Made by a program: the position numbers and the translations under genes
Notes under the pieces: model-generated
Told to the model about the DNA's origin: nothing
The model's input: only the letters and a program-made list of their open reading frames with translations
The model's database searches: none
Shown: in pieces, positions 25,255-36,999 of the stretch
Layout of the letters: each line of letters begins with the position of its first letter
How positions within the stretch are numbered: the first letter of the stretch is position 1
Assembly: GCF_020379485.1 (NCBI RefSeq)
Contig: NC_063451.1
Span: 307,739-371,738, forward strand
Direction: 5' to 3'
Source: Brassica napus
Taxonomy: Eukaryota > Streptophyta > Magnoliopsida > Brassicales > Brassicaceae
Length of the DNA: 64,000 nt

Positions 25255-26565
25255 CAGTTGTTGTCTTGACTAGATCCATATTTATGCCATATATTTTGAA
25301 CCAAATCATCTTTCAGTTGTTAATGCATTTGTCTATCACGAATATCATTTCGAGCTTCCATCATTTCGGTGATATGTGTAGGCATATGTGAAGAAAAATT
25401 GAGATCGACATGTGAAGTTCCGGTGTCTTCTCGTTCATTGAACCCTGCAAGATCATATTGAGTGTATCCATCTCGCTCATCTTCGACTATCATATTATGG
25501 AGTATGATACATGCTCTCATAATGTTGCCAATTTTGACTTTATCCCAAAACAGCGCCGAATTTTTAACAATGGCAAAACGAGCTTGCAAAACTCCAAAAG
25601 CACGCTCCACATCTTTTCAGGCAGCTTCTTGTTTTTTAGCAAATAAAACTGCTTCCGGCTCTTGTGGTAAAGGAATAGATTGGATAAAATTTGTCCATTT
25701 CGGATATATACCATCGGTGAGATAGTAAGCCATATGATACTCTCTTCCATTGACAAAGAAAGTGACATTCGGAACTTGACCGTTTATTATGTCATCAAAA
25801 ACAGGGGAACGATCAAGAACATTGATATCATTTAAGTACCTGGAGGTCCAAAAAACGCATGCCATATCCAGAGATCGAATGAAGCAACCGCCTCCAAAAC
25901 GATCATTGGTTTACCTGAACCACGAGAATATTGTCATTTCCAAGCGGTGGGACAATTCTTCCACTCCCAGTGCATACAGTCGATGCTTCCTATCATCCCG
26001 GGAAAGCCACGATACTCTCCAAAGTCAAGTAGACGTTAGAGATCAGCTGGTGTCGGTCTTCTTAAGTACTCATCGCCGAACAAATATATTATACCTTTCA
26101 CAAAATATTCCACACATAACCGAGTTGTTGTTTCACCGAGCCGGAGGTATTCGTCGACAGTATCAGCTGCAAAACCATACGCCAATACACGAATTGCTGC
26201 AGTACACTTTTGAAGAGGTGTGAGACTATTCCTTCCGAGAGCATCTGTTTTTTCCCGAAAGTAATGAACTTCATTGGAGGTCGATAAACGATGTGCATGA
26301 ACAATCGCTTGTTCATTCTGAAACGTCGTCGGAAGATATTTTCAGGATACGTTGGAGTTTCACTGAAATAATCATTCCATAAACTAATATGCCCCTCTTC
26401 ACGATGTCTTTCGATATAAGCTAGTTTTTTTCTTTTTTTTCTTCGTTCTTCTTGATTACTGAGAAAAGTTAAATTCTCAAAGGCTTCCTCAAAATGTTGC
26501 TCACAGAGCTCTTCAATTCTATCATCAACCGATTCATCAAATGTATTTTCAGAAGAAGAAGCCAT
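25255..26565 (-). pseudogene. PIF/Harbinger transposase pseudogene
   Basis: DDE transposase (DDE_Tnp_4/ALP1-like) of PIF/Harbinger elements. It begins MASSSENTFDESVDDRIEEL at 26565 and keeps family landmarks: RKKRKKLAYIERHREEGHI, SETPTYPENIFRRRFRMNK, then in other frames LNDINVLDRSPVFDDIINGQ-like sequence, VNGREYHMAYYLTDGIYPKW and ERAFGVLQARFAIVKN. Several frameshifts lie between 26340 and 25870. Stops include a TGA at about 25617 before the KDVERAF block and TAA 25320-25322 near the C-terminus. Homology ends at TGA 25255-25257. It is not functional. Confidence 0.88.
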
Positions 26566-26775
26566 ATTTTAAAAATATGGCTTTGGTGTTTAAGGATAAT
26601 ATGAAAGAAGATGAGTTTGTTGATATATGGTTGGTGTTTAAAAAATAGAGAGAAGATGAGTTTGTTGATATTTGGTCTTTTAAAGAGAAGAAGAGTTTGT
26701 TGTTCTTCTCATGGAGAGAAGATGGGTATGTTGAAGAATATAAATAGATTTTGTGACATACAAAATGCATAAAAA

Positions 26776-26965
26776 CGTTCATAGTCCGTGACATAAAAAA
26801 GTTCATAGTCCGTGATACATAAAAAGCTCATAGTCCGTGAGCTTCAAAGTCTAAAACAGAAACAACTTCATGACTCCCGTGACAGAAACAAACAAGACCA
26901 GACACAACAGAAACAAACAAGACAAGAGACAGTACAAACAAACAAGACAAGAGACAGTACAAGCT
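26776..26965. repeat. short tandem repeats between the Harbinger genes
   Basis: Three units of GTTCATAGTCCGTGA(C/T) with about 27-bp spacing at 26778-26840, followed by repeated ACAAACAAGACAAGAGACAGTACA units (26885-26965). They lie between the transposase start and the upstream small coding segment. Confidence 0.75.
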
Positions 26966-26987
26966 GTCTTCATGAAGTCCGTGAGGA

Positions 26988-27228
26988 TTATCCTTCCTCT
27001 AGCTTGATTCCAGACCTCAAAACCTTGAACTTCTCCTCTCTCAGCTTCTTCTCTTCCTTATGCATCCTTTTCAACATCCTTCTGACCTCAGGTTATATGT
27101 CAACTTCTGATTCCTCCACCCTAATCAAGTAACCCATACTCCTCATGTATTCTTCGCTTGATAACTCCACCACGCCGGCTTCTTCTTCATCTGATATCTC
27201 CACTACTTCTACTCCAGCTGGTGTGACA
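26988..27228 (-). pseudogene. unknown small coding segment of the Harbinger element, 3' part
   Basis: Read on the minus strand with the LTR element skipped (one TGACA copy kept), a frame from ATG 35858 (MEARKPIVCGLSTRG) runs through the insertion into this segment: VEVVEISDEEEAGVVELS, EEYMRSMGYLI, then an in-frame TAA at 27093-27095, then a Lys/Glu-rich helix-like stretch (RMLKRMHKEEKKLREEK) to TAA 26988-26990. The continuity across the insertion confirms the split. I do not recognise the family. It may be an extra exon of ORF1 or a third gene of this Harbinger lineage. Confidence 0.6.
27224..27228 (+). repeat. TSD of Tekay-like element, left (TGACA)
   Basis: TGACA directly before the LTR; matches 35771-35775. 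Confidence 0.93.
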
Positions 27229-28883
27229 TGTAAGGCCCGATCCCGGCTCTAAGCCCAAACTGGTCCGCGACCTTACCATCCAACATTTGAATGTCTGATT
27301 CCGGTTTTAAGGTCTTTTAATTACTAAGTTCAATTCCATTTCAAATGAGGGTCATGATCAAAACAATCTTATCAAGTGAACATAAGGCAAATCGGATTGT
27401 ATATATAATAAATGAGATCCATACATCATCCATAGATTCATACTAATAGGTTTACACACTTAATTTATCATAAGTTCACAGTTTGCACAATAGGCTATCA
27501 ATACTTCACATCTATCCACAATGACCCATTCACCACACATCTTCCCTTGGCTTGAATCCTCACGGCATCTTTCCTTTACCACGGTCAAGGTCCGATCCTG
27601 AAACCACACAAACCACAAGATAAACACAACAGGCCGATAACCTAACCATCAAGTCTAAGATTGCATGGTTCGTCCCTAAGAACTAGGGTCTGTCCAAAAT
27701 GGACCTACCTAAATAAATTCCCAAAAACTAAATAAAATCCATGACAATTCATGATAATTCCCAACCAAGAGATTCCCATAATCAGATCTCAACCGATCCA
27801 ACCCGAGGTATGAGATCCGACCATAGAACAGCCCGGCCAATGCCTAAGGCTTAGTCTCTGAACCGGCCAAGGCCTGGGTTCAGCGTTCCCTGTCTCCATC
27901 AATCCAATAACATCACATGACATAATATAAAAACAGATTCAGAAGAAGTAAAGAGTGTGGATGTATCTGCCAAGCAATCCGACCACAAGTCCATACGGAT
28001 CATCCGCAGGCCCGGGGCAGTCTCTTGCAATCTACACCACTAACCTTAGGAAATCTTTCCCCTGGAGGCACGTCCTTCTCCTTCTCTTTCTCCTTGTCCC
28101 TCTGTATGGTATCCATCTCTACGGCTTGGTCTTCCCACGATCAGAACACGCCAGCAAGATCACACCACTCCACACGGTTCTCCTCTCTTAACCGCCGGTC
28201 TCTCTCTCTTTATCTTTCTGGTAAGATTTTGGCAGAGCTTTGCCTAAGGAATTTCGTGCCATTATCTGTGCCAGGGACTCTTTATTTATAGGGAAACTGA
28301 GCCCCAACTTCCTTGGATAAACCGGCACAAGCAGTTAGAGAGAAAGGGCACAAAACTGCCCCTTTTGCACCTTTTCGGAAATAACTGCCCAACTGCTCTT
28401 CTCTCCTTTGGACTGTCCAAAAACTAGGCCCAGAACATCATCCTGAGTCCCTTGTCTGAGGCCAAGACCCACGGACCCTTGGTGGTTCATGTCAAGATCC
28501 CATCAGCCCATAACCGCCCATGACCCGACCACACCGGCCCGGACCATAACACTCCACCGAGCTGAGTTGAGCTGGTCACCAACTGTTCCCAGCTGAGTGA
28601 GCTAGTCTATCAGCTCCAGTGAGCTACCCAAGACTGAATGAGCTAACTCCACACTATCATCAGCTGGTTGAGCTTGCTCTCGGCCTTTGTCCAGCTACCG
28701 GTCACTCACCCAGCTCTCTTAAGTTTCCCTTTACTTCATCCTGGTTAAGTCTCAGCTTCCTGATGCCCTTAACCTTGTCTTTGAGCCATGATACGCTTGT
28801 CCTTAGGTCTGATGACCTGACTGGTGCGTCTCCTCGCACCATGGCTCGTCCCAACGATCCTATCTAGGATCGGGGATGCTACA
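27229..28883 (-). repeat. 3' LTR of the Tekay-like element
   Basis: 1655 bp, TG...CA ends. A TATAAATA-type box is visible on the minus strand (plus-strand TTTATTTATAGGG at 28281-28293). Confidence 0.92.
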
Positions 28884-31800
28884 AGTCTCCCCCACTTGAT
28901 ATGGATTCGTCCTCGAATCCGCACCAAGTACTTCTTCTTCGAATTGTTTCATCCACTCAGGAAACTCAGCTTTCATTCTTGCCTCTATCTCCCAAGTTAT
29001 TTCTTCTCGCCCATTGCTCTCCCAAATCACCTTGAGCATTTGGGTTGTTTTGTTCCTAGTCATCTTCTCCATTCTGTCCATGATCCGAACCGGCCTTGTT
29101 TCTAAGGTGAGGTTCGTCCCTAGATCAGAAGGAATCTCTGGTATAAAGACATCCTGATCCGACAGGCTCTTTCTTAGTTGAGAGACATGGAACACATTAT
29201 GAAATGCATCCATCTTGGACGGCAAATCCAACTTGTACGCCACTGCTCTCACTCTCTCAACAATTTGGAATGGACCCAAGTATCTCGGATCTAACTTCCT
29301 CCTACCTGAGATTCTCACCCTTCCTTTGAAGGTTATCATCTTCAGGTACACCATATCACCAACTTCGAATTCAAATTCTTTCCGACGTTTGTCAGCATAA
29401 TGCTTCTGCCGGTCTTGTGCTGTTCTCATCTTGTCCTGAATGAACTTGATCTTCTCAGTTGTTTCCTCAACTATCTATGGCCCTATCATGCTGCGGTCCC
29501 CCATTTGGGTCCAGCATAATGGTGTCCTGCATGGCCGCCCATATAAGGCTTCATAGGGGGACATGCCAATACTATGGTGAAAGCTGTTATTGTATGCAAA
29601 CTCCACCAATGGTAGATATCTTTCCCATGAGTCGCCCCAATCCAGGACACAGGCCCTTAGCATATCCTCTAGTGTCCTGATTGTGCGTTCTGATTGCCCA
29701 TCCGTCTGGGGATGGTAAGCCGTGCTCATGTTCACTCTCGTTCCTAAGGCCTTTTGAAAAGCCTTCCAGAAACGTGAAGTAAACCTCGGGTCCCTATCTT
29801 ACACAATGCTAGATGGAACACCATGTAGCCGCACGATCTCGTCCATGTACTTGACCACGATCTGGTCGACCCCATCTGTTTTCTTCAAGGGCAGGAAGTC
29901 TGCTGATTTGGTGAGTCTATCTACTACCACCCAAACCGCATCATTCCTTTTCCTGGTTGTGGGGAAGCCGGTCACAAAATCCATTGTGATGTGATCCCAC
30001 TTCCATTCCGGAATGGGCAAGCTTTTTAACAACCCACTCGAAACCTGATGCTCCGCCTTGACTAACTGGCAAGTAGCACACTTGGTCACCCACTCAGCTA
30101 TGTCTACCTTCATTCGTATCCAATGATAATACCTCTTAAGATCTTGATACATCTTTGTTGCACCAGGATGTATTGAGAACTTGGATTTATGAGCGGTCCT
30201 CATAATTTCTTCTTTCAGATTCTTATCATTGGGTACACTGACTCGACCTCGTACCATAATGGTTCCATCTGACGTGATCTGGTACTTAGTCAGTTCGTTC
30301 TGAGCAACCTTTTGTAGGTTCGCGTCTAAGCCTTGTGCTTGCCTGATCCTGGTGAGGAGATCAGCCGGGTTTACTGCCTCTAAACCCAAAGGCTCGTCCT
30401 CGCTGGCCAAAGTGTTCAGATGCAGAGACCAGACCATCCCTTCCAACACCTCTGCTTCCTTCTCAGCTGATACCTCGGCCCTCCTACGGCTCAAAGCATC
30501 TGCTACCAAATTTGCTTTACCAGGGTGGTAAGCAATATCCAAATCATAGTCTGCCACAAACTCCATCCATCGTCTCTGCCTCAAATTCAACTCTGGTTGA
30601 GTGAATATGTACTTGAGGCTCTTATGGTCGGTAAGGATCTGTACCTTAGCACCATATAGATACGATCTCCAGATCTTCAATGCAAACACCACGGACGCCA
30701 TCTCCAAATCATGGGTTGGATAATTTCCTTCATGCTTTCTCAGTTGTCTCGAAGCATAGGCAATCACCTTCCCATGTTGAGTCAGGACACACCCCAACCC
30801 TGTGATGGACGCGTCCGTGTATACTACATAAGGTTGATCCGCCTCAGGTAGTACCAGAACTGGCTCACTTGTCAACATGTCCTTAAGGGCCGTGAAACAC
30901 TCCTCACACTTCCCTGTCCAGACAAACTTCACGTCCTTGCCTGTGAGTTGTGTCATGGGTTGAGCCAAACTCGCAAACCCTTTGACGAACTTTCTGTAGT
31001 AGCTGGCCAACCCCAGAAAGCTTCTGACCTCCGTAGCATTCTTATGTTGCGGCCAAGCCCGGATAGACTGAATCTTCTCCGGATCTACAGACACTCCCTG
31101 GTCTGAGACAATGTGTCCAAGGAACCCAATGCTCCTCTGCCAGAAACTACACTTGCTTAACTTAGCAAAGAGTTGCTGTTCTCTTAGCCGTTCCAATACT
31201 GCCCTCAGATGCCTCTCATGGTCTTCCTTGCTTCTGAAATATACAAGTATGTCATCTATAAAGATGATTACAAATTCATCCAAAAAGTCTCGGAAGATAC
31301 CATTCATCATTTTCATGAACGCAGCTGGAGCATTGGTCAGACCAAATGGCATAACCACAAACTCATAGTGGCCATACCTGGTCCGGAATGTCGTCTTCCT
31401 GATATCGTTGGGCTCTATTGGGATTTGATGATATCCCGAGGCCAAATCAATCTTGGAAAACCACTTGGCTCCCTTAAGTTGATCCAACAACTCATCAATC
31501 CTGGGTAATGGGTACTTGTTATTCACAGTCACCCTATTCAACCCTCTGTATTCAATACACAGCCTGAAGCTACCATCCTTTTTCTTAACAAATAGGACTG
31601 GTGCCTCCCAAGGCGAGACACTCGGGCGTATAAACCCTCTGTCCAACAACTCTTCAAGTTGTTTCTTTAGCTCGGCCATCTCGGCAGGAGCCATTCGATA
31701 GGGACTTTTAGACATTGGGGCCGTCCCTGGTTCCAGTTCTATTATGAACGGATCTGCCCTATCAGGGGGAATGCCCTGTAGCGTCCGAAACACATCCTCG

Positions 31801-31895
31801 AACTCACTGACCAGCGGTATCCCATCTGGGTCACCACCCCCCCACGACCTCCTTAGTGGTGATTGTGGCCAAGTAAGCCTCACAACCCTTCTCAA
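28860..31895 (-). pseudogene. RT-RNase H-integrase-chromodomain of the Tekay-like element
   Basis: Reverse transcriptase with [41 protein letters not shown] and catalytic FIDDILVYF; RNase H with [10 protein letters not shown] and LTDHKSLKY; integrase with [25 protein letters not shown], first Asp in [10 protein letters not shown], second Asp just after a TAA at 29799-29801, [18 protein letters not shown], and a second stop TAG at 29475-29477. The tail after GPFQIVERV ends in MLKVIWESNGREEITWEIE, a chromodomain-like end as in chromoviruses that target heterochromatin. Two stops and the upstream frameshift disable it. Confidence 0.9.
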
Positions 31896-32306
31896 GCATC
31901 TGTTCTGCTTGGATTGCTAATACCATTAAGCAACCTGAGGCCGGTTTAATACCCTGGAACCTGATCAGGGGTCCACACCCACTCTCAAATTGCACCCTAC
32001 CCCGGTGGCAATCTAAGGTTGCCCGATTCTTTCCAAGCCATTCCATACCCAATATCACCTCGTGATTCTTAAAGGGGACTACAACCAGATCCACGGGCAT
32101 TACCCTGTCCTGGATCATCACTGGGATGTCCTTAACCAGTCCTAATGAATGCATCACTTGGCCACCGGCTGCATATACTATGCATGGATCACCCCCCGTC
32201 CCAATCTGGAACAAATCCTTTCCGATTAACCCTGGGCTCACAAAACTGTGTGTAGCTCCAGTGTCGAAAAGTACGTGTGTTTCCACACCACCAATACTTA
32301 GGATCC
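31831..32306 (-). CDS. aspartic protease domain of the Tekay-like element
   Basis: Retropepsin that cuts the element polyprotein. [17 protein letters not shown] contains the catalytic DTG, followed by [11 protein letters not shown], the usual second conserved block. It runs in frame from the probable intron acceptor at 32306 to a G7 run (C7 on the plus strand, 31837-31843), where the frame is lost relative to the reverse transcriptase. Confidence 0.85.
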
Positions 32307-32398
32307 CTACAAAGACTCAATCTAAGTATCTAATCCGTTCTAGGTTCTGTACCATGCAATTCTACTGAATTGAAAAAGAATAAGCCCAGAGTTATTAC
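32307..32398 (-). other. probable 92-nt intron between gag and protease
   Basis: On the minus strand, gag homology reads SKEEDETKPFKSITG and is followed by GTAATAAC..., a 92-base AT-rich segment with stops in the pol frame, then TTTGTAG and the protease region ([17 protein letters not shown]). Removing it joins gag to protease in frame with canonical GT-AG ends. Splicing is inferred, not shown. Confidence 0.65.
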
Positions 32399-33980
32399 CA
32401 GTGATCGACTTGAACGGTTTAGTCTCGTCCTCTTCCTTGGACAGCTCGTAAACCCTTGACGTAGAGGTCTGGCCCCGACTCTGGCTTGACTTACTTGCCT
32501 CCCCGCGGCCCTTCTCCTGTTCTGCTTGAAGTTTGGGACATTCTCGTTTGAAATGTCCCGCCTTCCCACAATGGCGACATCCCCTGGTATCACCCCCACT
32601 CGACCCCTGTCTGCGGCCATGTTCCGGCCCTAGACAGTCCCGAGCTGAGTGATCCATCTTGCCACAACGAGTGCAAGCTCCCATAGCCTTCCAGCACTCG
32701 CCTCCATGATGTCTTCCACACTTAGGACATTCAGGCCTACCACTTGAGGTTCTACCCTCCTCGGCCGTGTCCCTTTTCCTCTTCCGGTCACTACCGGAAC
32801 CACCAGAAGACACATGGCTCCTGGATTTCAGCTTAGCCTCTTCGGCCAAGTTAGTCTCAACCAGAGCCATCCTCTCCACGAGTTCAGACACCGTCTGGAA
32901 ATGACCAACCGAGCAATCGGTTCGCAGTTCGACCCTTAGGCCCCGGACAAACCTACGTATATGTACCGTCTCCTCTTCCAGCTCCTTACCTACGTAACGT
33001 CTGAGCCTGTTGAACTTCTCCTCGTACTCACGCACTGACATGCGTCCCTGAGTTAAGTCCAGGAACTGAGACTCCAGACGATCCCATGCTTCAGCTGGAA
33101 AGTACTTGTGGTTGAACTCCACCTCAAAGTCTGAGAAACGCTCAATACTCCCATTGGTGCGTTTGTCCAGAGCTAACCACCAGTTGTGTGCATCACCTTC
33201 CAGGAAGTGAACTGCAATGTCCTTCTTGTACTCCTCTGGGCAACGAGTTGAGCTGAAGTTCCGAGCTAACCTGCTCCTCCACTCATCGGCCTCGATAGGA
33301 TCAGTACTACCAGCAAACTGCTTCGTACCTAGCTTGGAGATGTGAGCTAGCAAACTCAAATAATCCACTCTCCTAGCTGGACGAGCTGGTGGGTCAATCT
33401 CCATTACATCAGCCTCGACCGTAGCTCGATCCTCAACTGTCGTAGCAGCTGTTCGAGCTACCTGTGCAGCTGCTTGCGCTACACCTGCTGCTGTCCCAGC
33501 TGTCTGAGCTGCCCTCCGAGTTTCCTGAGCCGTGGCCTGAGCTGGTGTGACCTGGCCCACAGAATAATTCACCAAGGGGGTTAATGCTCAAGTGAACGCC
33601 AACATCTGAGTGCCCATGGCCTTAACCACGTCCAACACCTCGCGCATGGACGGCTCGGCCAACTCTACTGCACCCGTTCCACGACCTGTCTGATCTCCTG
33701 CATGGGAGGATTCACCTTCCTCTTCACATCCCAACTCCTGTTGCTCACCCAGGTTATCTACCTGAACCTCAGTAGGTAGGATCGGCCCCAGGGGCTCCCC
33801 GTTCTCATTGTTAACCAGCCCCATCTGGGTTGGCAACACTTGGGTGGGATTGGTCCCATCTCCAACAACCGGTACAGAAGCACCAGCCACTTCCTTGCCC
33901 CTCCGTGACTTTGTCCTCTTAGTTCCCTTAGGAGTTGAAAACACAAACCAGTTAGTCCCATGAACTTGTTTAAACCTCAA
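32399..33980 (-). pseudogene. gag of the Tekay-like element
   Basis: Capsid and nucleocapsid protein. The frame is open from about 33980, broken by TGA 33588-33590 shortly before VNYSVGQVTPAQATAQETRR, then open to the intron-like segment at 32398. The capsid part shows FAGSTDPIEADEWRSRL, HFLEGDAHNWWLAL and RMSVREYEEKFNRLRRYV, typical of the retrotransposon gag family. Three Cys/His knuckles follow: CPKCGRHHGGECW, CTRCGKMDHSARDC and CRHCGKAGHFKREC. No ATG starts the upstream part in frame, so the native start is uncertain. The early stop would remove capsid unless translation restarts downstream. Confidence 0.85.
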
Positions 33981-34084
33981 TCAACACACACGGTTTAGTA
34001 AAACATCATTTACTACCCAATCTTACCCTGAGACCCAAGCCAGAAGTGTGGTGAACACATAACCCAACAAATCCTAGAATCAAG

Positions 34085-34101
34085 CAAGCTCTGATACCAA
34101 C
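34085..34101 (-). promoter_or_regulatory. primer binding site (initiator tRNA-Met)
   Basis: On the minus strand TTGGTATCAGAGCTTG sits just inside the 5' LTR. It is complementary to the 3' end of plant initiator tRNA-Met, the primer used by many gypsy and copia elements. Confidence 0.9.
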
Positions 34102-34102
34102 T

Positions 34103-35770
34103 TGTAAGGCTCGATCCCGGCTCTAAGCCCAAACTGGTCCGCAACCTTACCATCCAACATTTGAATGTCTGATTCCGGTTTTAAGGTCTTTTAATTACTA
34201 AGTTCAATTCCATTTCAAGTGAGGTTCATGATCAAAACAATCTTATCAAGTGAACATAAGGCAAATCAGATTGTATATATAATAAATGAAATCCATACAT
34301 CATCCATAGATTCATACTAATAGGTTTACACACTTAATCTATCATAAGTTCACAGTTTGCACAATAGGCTATCAATACTTCACATCTATCCACAATGACC
34401 CATTCACCACACATCTTCCCTTGGCTTGAATCCTCACGGCATCTTTCCTTTACCACGGTCCAGGTCCGATCCTGAAACCACGCAAACCACAAGATAAACA
34501 CAACAGGCCGATAACCTAACCATCAAGTCTAAGATTGCATGGTTCGTCCCTAAGAACTAGGGTCTGTCCAGAATGGACCTACCTAAATAAATTCCCAAAA
34601 ACTAAATAAAATCCATGACAATTCATGATAATTCCCAACTAAGAGATTCCCATAATCAGATCTCAACCGATCCAACCCGAGGTATGAGATCCGACCATAG
34701 AACAGCCCGGCCAATGCCTAAGGCTTAGTCTCTGAACCGGCCAAGGCCTGGGTTCAGCGTTCCCTGTCTCCATCAATCCAATAACATCACATGACATAAT
34801 ATAAAAACAGAATATAAAAACAGATTCATAAGAAGTAAAGAGTATGGATGTATCTGCCAAGCAATCCGACCACAAGTCCATACGGATCATCCGCAGGCCT
34901 GGGGCCGTCTCTTGCAATCTACACCAATAACCTTAGGAGTTCTTTCCCTTGGAGGCACGTCCCTCTCCTTCTCCTTCTCCTTGTCCCTCTGTCTGGTATC
35001 CATCTCTACGTCCTGGTCTTCCCATGATCAGAACACGCCAGCAAGATCACACCACTCCACACGGTTCTCCTCTCTTAACCGCCGGTTTCTCTCTCTTTAT
35101 CTTTCTGGTAAGATTTTGGCAGAGCTTTGCCTAAGGAATTTCGTGCCATTATCTGTGCCAGGGACTCTTTATTTTTAGAGAAACTGAGCCCCAACTGCCC
35201 TGGAGAAACCGGCACAAACAGTTAGAGAGAAAGGGCACAAAACTGCCCCTTTTGCACCTTTTCGGAAATAACTGCCCAACTGCTCTTCTCTCCTTTGGGC
35301 TGTCCGAAAACTAGAACCAGAACATCATCCTGACTCCCTTGTCTGAGGCCAAGACCCACGGACCCTTGGTGGTTCATGTCAAGATCCCACCAGCCCATAA
35401 CCGCCCATGACCCGACCACACCGGCCCGGACCATAACACTCCACCGAGCTGAGTTGAGCTGGTCACCAACTGTTCCCAGCTGAGTGAGCTAGTCTATCAG
35501 CTCCAGTGGGCTACCCAAGACTGAATGAGCTAACTCCACACTATCATCAGCTGGTTGAGCTTGCTCTCGGCCTTTGTCCAGCTACCGGTCACTCACCCAG
35601 CTCTCTTAAGTTTCCCTTTACTTCATCCTGGTTAAGTCTCAGCTTCCTGATGCCCTTAACCTTGTCTTTGAGCCATGATACGCTTGTCCTTAGGTCTGAT
35701 GACCTGACTGGTGCGTCTCCTCGCACCATGGCTCGTCCCAACGATCCTATCTAGGATCGGGGATGCTACA
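34103..35770 (-). repeat. 5' LTR of the Tekay-like element
   Basis: 1668 bp, nearly identical to the left LTR; one visible length difference is a short duplication near 34800-34820 (ATAAAAACAGAATATAAAAACAG). The position of the TATA-like box reads TTTATTTTTAGAG (about 35169-35181), one base changed in the TATA core, which could weaken transcription from this promoter LTR. Confidence 0.92.
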
Positions 35771-35775
35771 TGACA
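35771..35775 (+). repeat. TSD of Tekay-like element, right (TGACA)
   Basis: TGACA directly after the LTR; matches 27224-27228. Confidence 0.93.
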
Positions 35776-35890
35776 TCCGCAACATGAACTTCTTGTGGGA
35801 GAGGTGGTATGATTCCTCTTGTTGAGAGGCCACAGACAATCGGTTTTCTTGCTTCCATTTGTGGATGTGTGTTACTTGAACCCCTGAAAA
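35776..35890 (-). pseudogene. unknown small coding segment of the Harbinger element, 5' part
   Basis: Minus-strand partner of 26988-27228. A TTTTGCTTTTCAG acceptor at about 35887 precedes it; the frame opens at ATG 35858 and reads IIPPLPQEVHVADV into the LTR-element boundary. Confidence 0.6.
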
Positions 35891-36070
35891 GCAAAAATAA
35901 ACAGAGAAATTATTTAGACATTGACAGTTTAAAAGAAACAGAGAGATTATTAAACACATTGAATTGCTTCACCGAGTTAAATTAAAACATTGGCAGTTAA
36001 ATAAAAACAAGATAAATGCACATAAACTTATATCACACATCAAGTTTGATAACATTGACAGTTTAAAACA

Positions 36071-36931
36071 TTACATAGATAACATTTCAGTAATGAGTTT
36101 ATCCTTAAGCACCACTTCTAATTCAGTAAGTGGCTCTGTCCTGGAGAGCAAACTGTCAAGCAGTTTGGTCTTGTTAACTTCCTGCTTCAAAGCTAACACC
36201 TGTTGCAGATTCTTCCCTTCGTTAACCAGTGACCTTTTACCCTTCGCCGTGGATGCCTTGGCTGCCTTAACACCGACAGGCCTTGTTTCATTCTCTCCAT
36301 TGACACTGGGCATAGATGATGATGAGTGAAAAGTTTGTTCTTCCTCGACTCTCTTTCGTTTTGAACCAGAGCTTTGCTGAGTACTTCCATAAGTCCCACG
36401 CAATTTCTGATCATTCCTAAGCTCCCTCCAGGCATGCTCCAATGCGAATTTCACCTTGTAATCGTTGAAGAAAATTTCATGTGCAGCCTTCAAAACATCA
36501 TCTTCACTCTGCCCACTAGTTCTCTGTTTTGTTGCAGCGTCATAGCATCCCACAAACTTGCAGACACCTTCATTTATCTCCCCCCACCTTTGCTTGCACT
36601 TGTTTTGCTCTCTCTTAGCCAAACCAACGACCTTGGGACTTGCATTATAGTAAGAGGTTATCCTCAACCAAAAGTTTCCAGCTCTCTGTTCATTCCCAAC
36701 TACTGCGTCCTTGGAGGTGTTCAACCATGCACTGATGAGGACCAGGTCTTCAGCAGTTGACCACTTCGACCTTTGCTTACGGTCCTCACCAATTTATGCA
36801 CGTGAACCAGATCCTCTAAGGTCTGGAGAGGGTTGAAAACTCATAAACTGAGTTGGGTTTTCATTGATAGGTGGTTGTTGACTGTTTAGTAAGTGTAAAA
36901 AGCTAGAGGATTGGCTTTGATGAGAATCCAT
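36071..36931 (-). pseudogene. Harbinger ORF1: Myb/SANT-like DNA-binding protein with one stop
   Basis: PIF/Harbinger elements need this helper protein to bring the transposase to the element ends. Start MDSHQSQSSSFLHLLNSQQ at 36931; TAA 36794-36796 interrupts it before the SANT-like region (RSKWSTAEDLVLISAWLNTS, KQRWGEINEGVCKFVGCYDA, FALEHAWRELRNDQK). A basic stretch and a C-terminal leucine-rich segment (NAM-associated type) end at TAA 36071-36073. Similar Brassica proteins are often mislabelled as glutathione S-transferase T3-like. Apart from the one stop it is intact. Confidence 0.85.
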
Positions 36932-36999
36932 AGAGAGAGCAGTTGAGAAGATATGAAGGAGATGATAAGAAAGAGAAGGAGGAATGTGAGTTTATAGAA

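Larger units (their letters stand above)
27229..35770 (-). mobile_element. complete Ty3/gypsy LTR retrotransposon, Tekay-like chromovirus
   Basis: 8542-bp element on the minus strand. LTRs at 27229-28883 and 34103-35770 begin TGTAAGG and end GATGCTACA; the 5-bp duplication TGACA flanks it (27224-27228, 35771-35775). The primer binding site next to the right (5') LTR reads TTGGTATCAGAGC on the minus strand, complementary to initiator tRNA-Met. The polypurine tract AAGTGGGGGAGACT abuts the left LTR. Order gag, protease, RT, RNase H, integrase, chromodomain-like tail indicates a chromovirus. LTRs are very similar, so insertion is young, yet the coding region has three stops and a frameshift. Confidence 0.95.
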
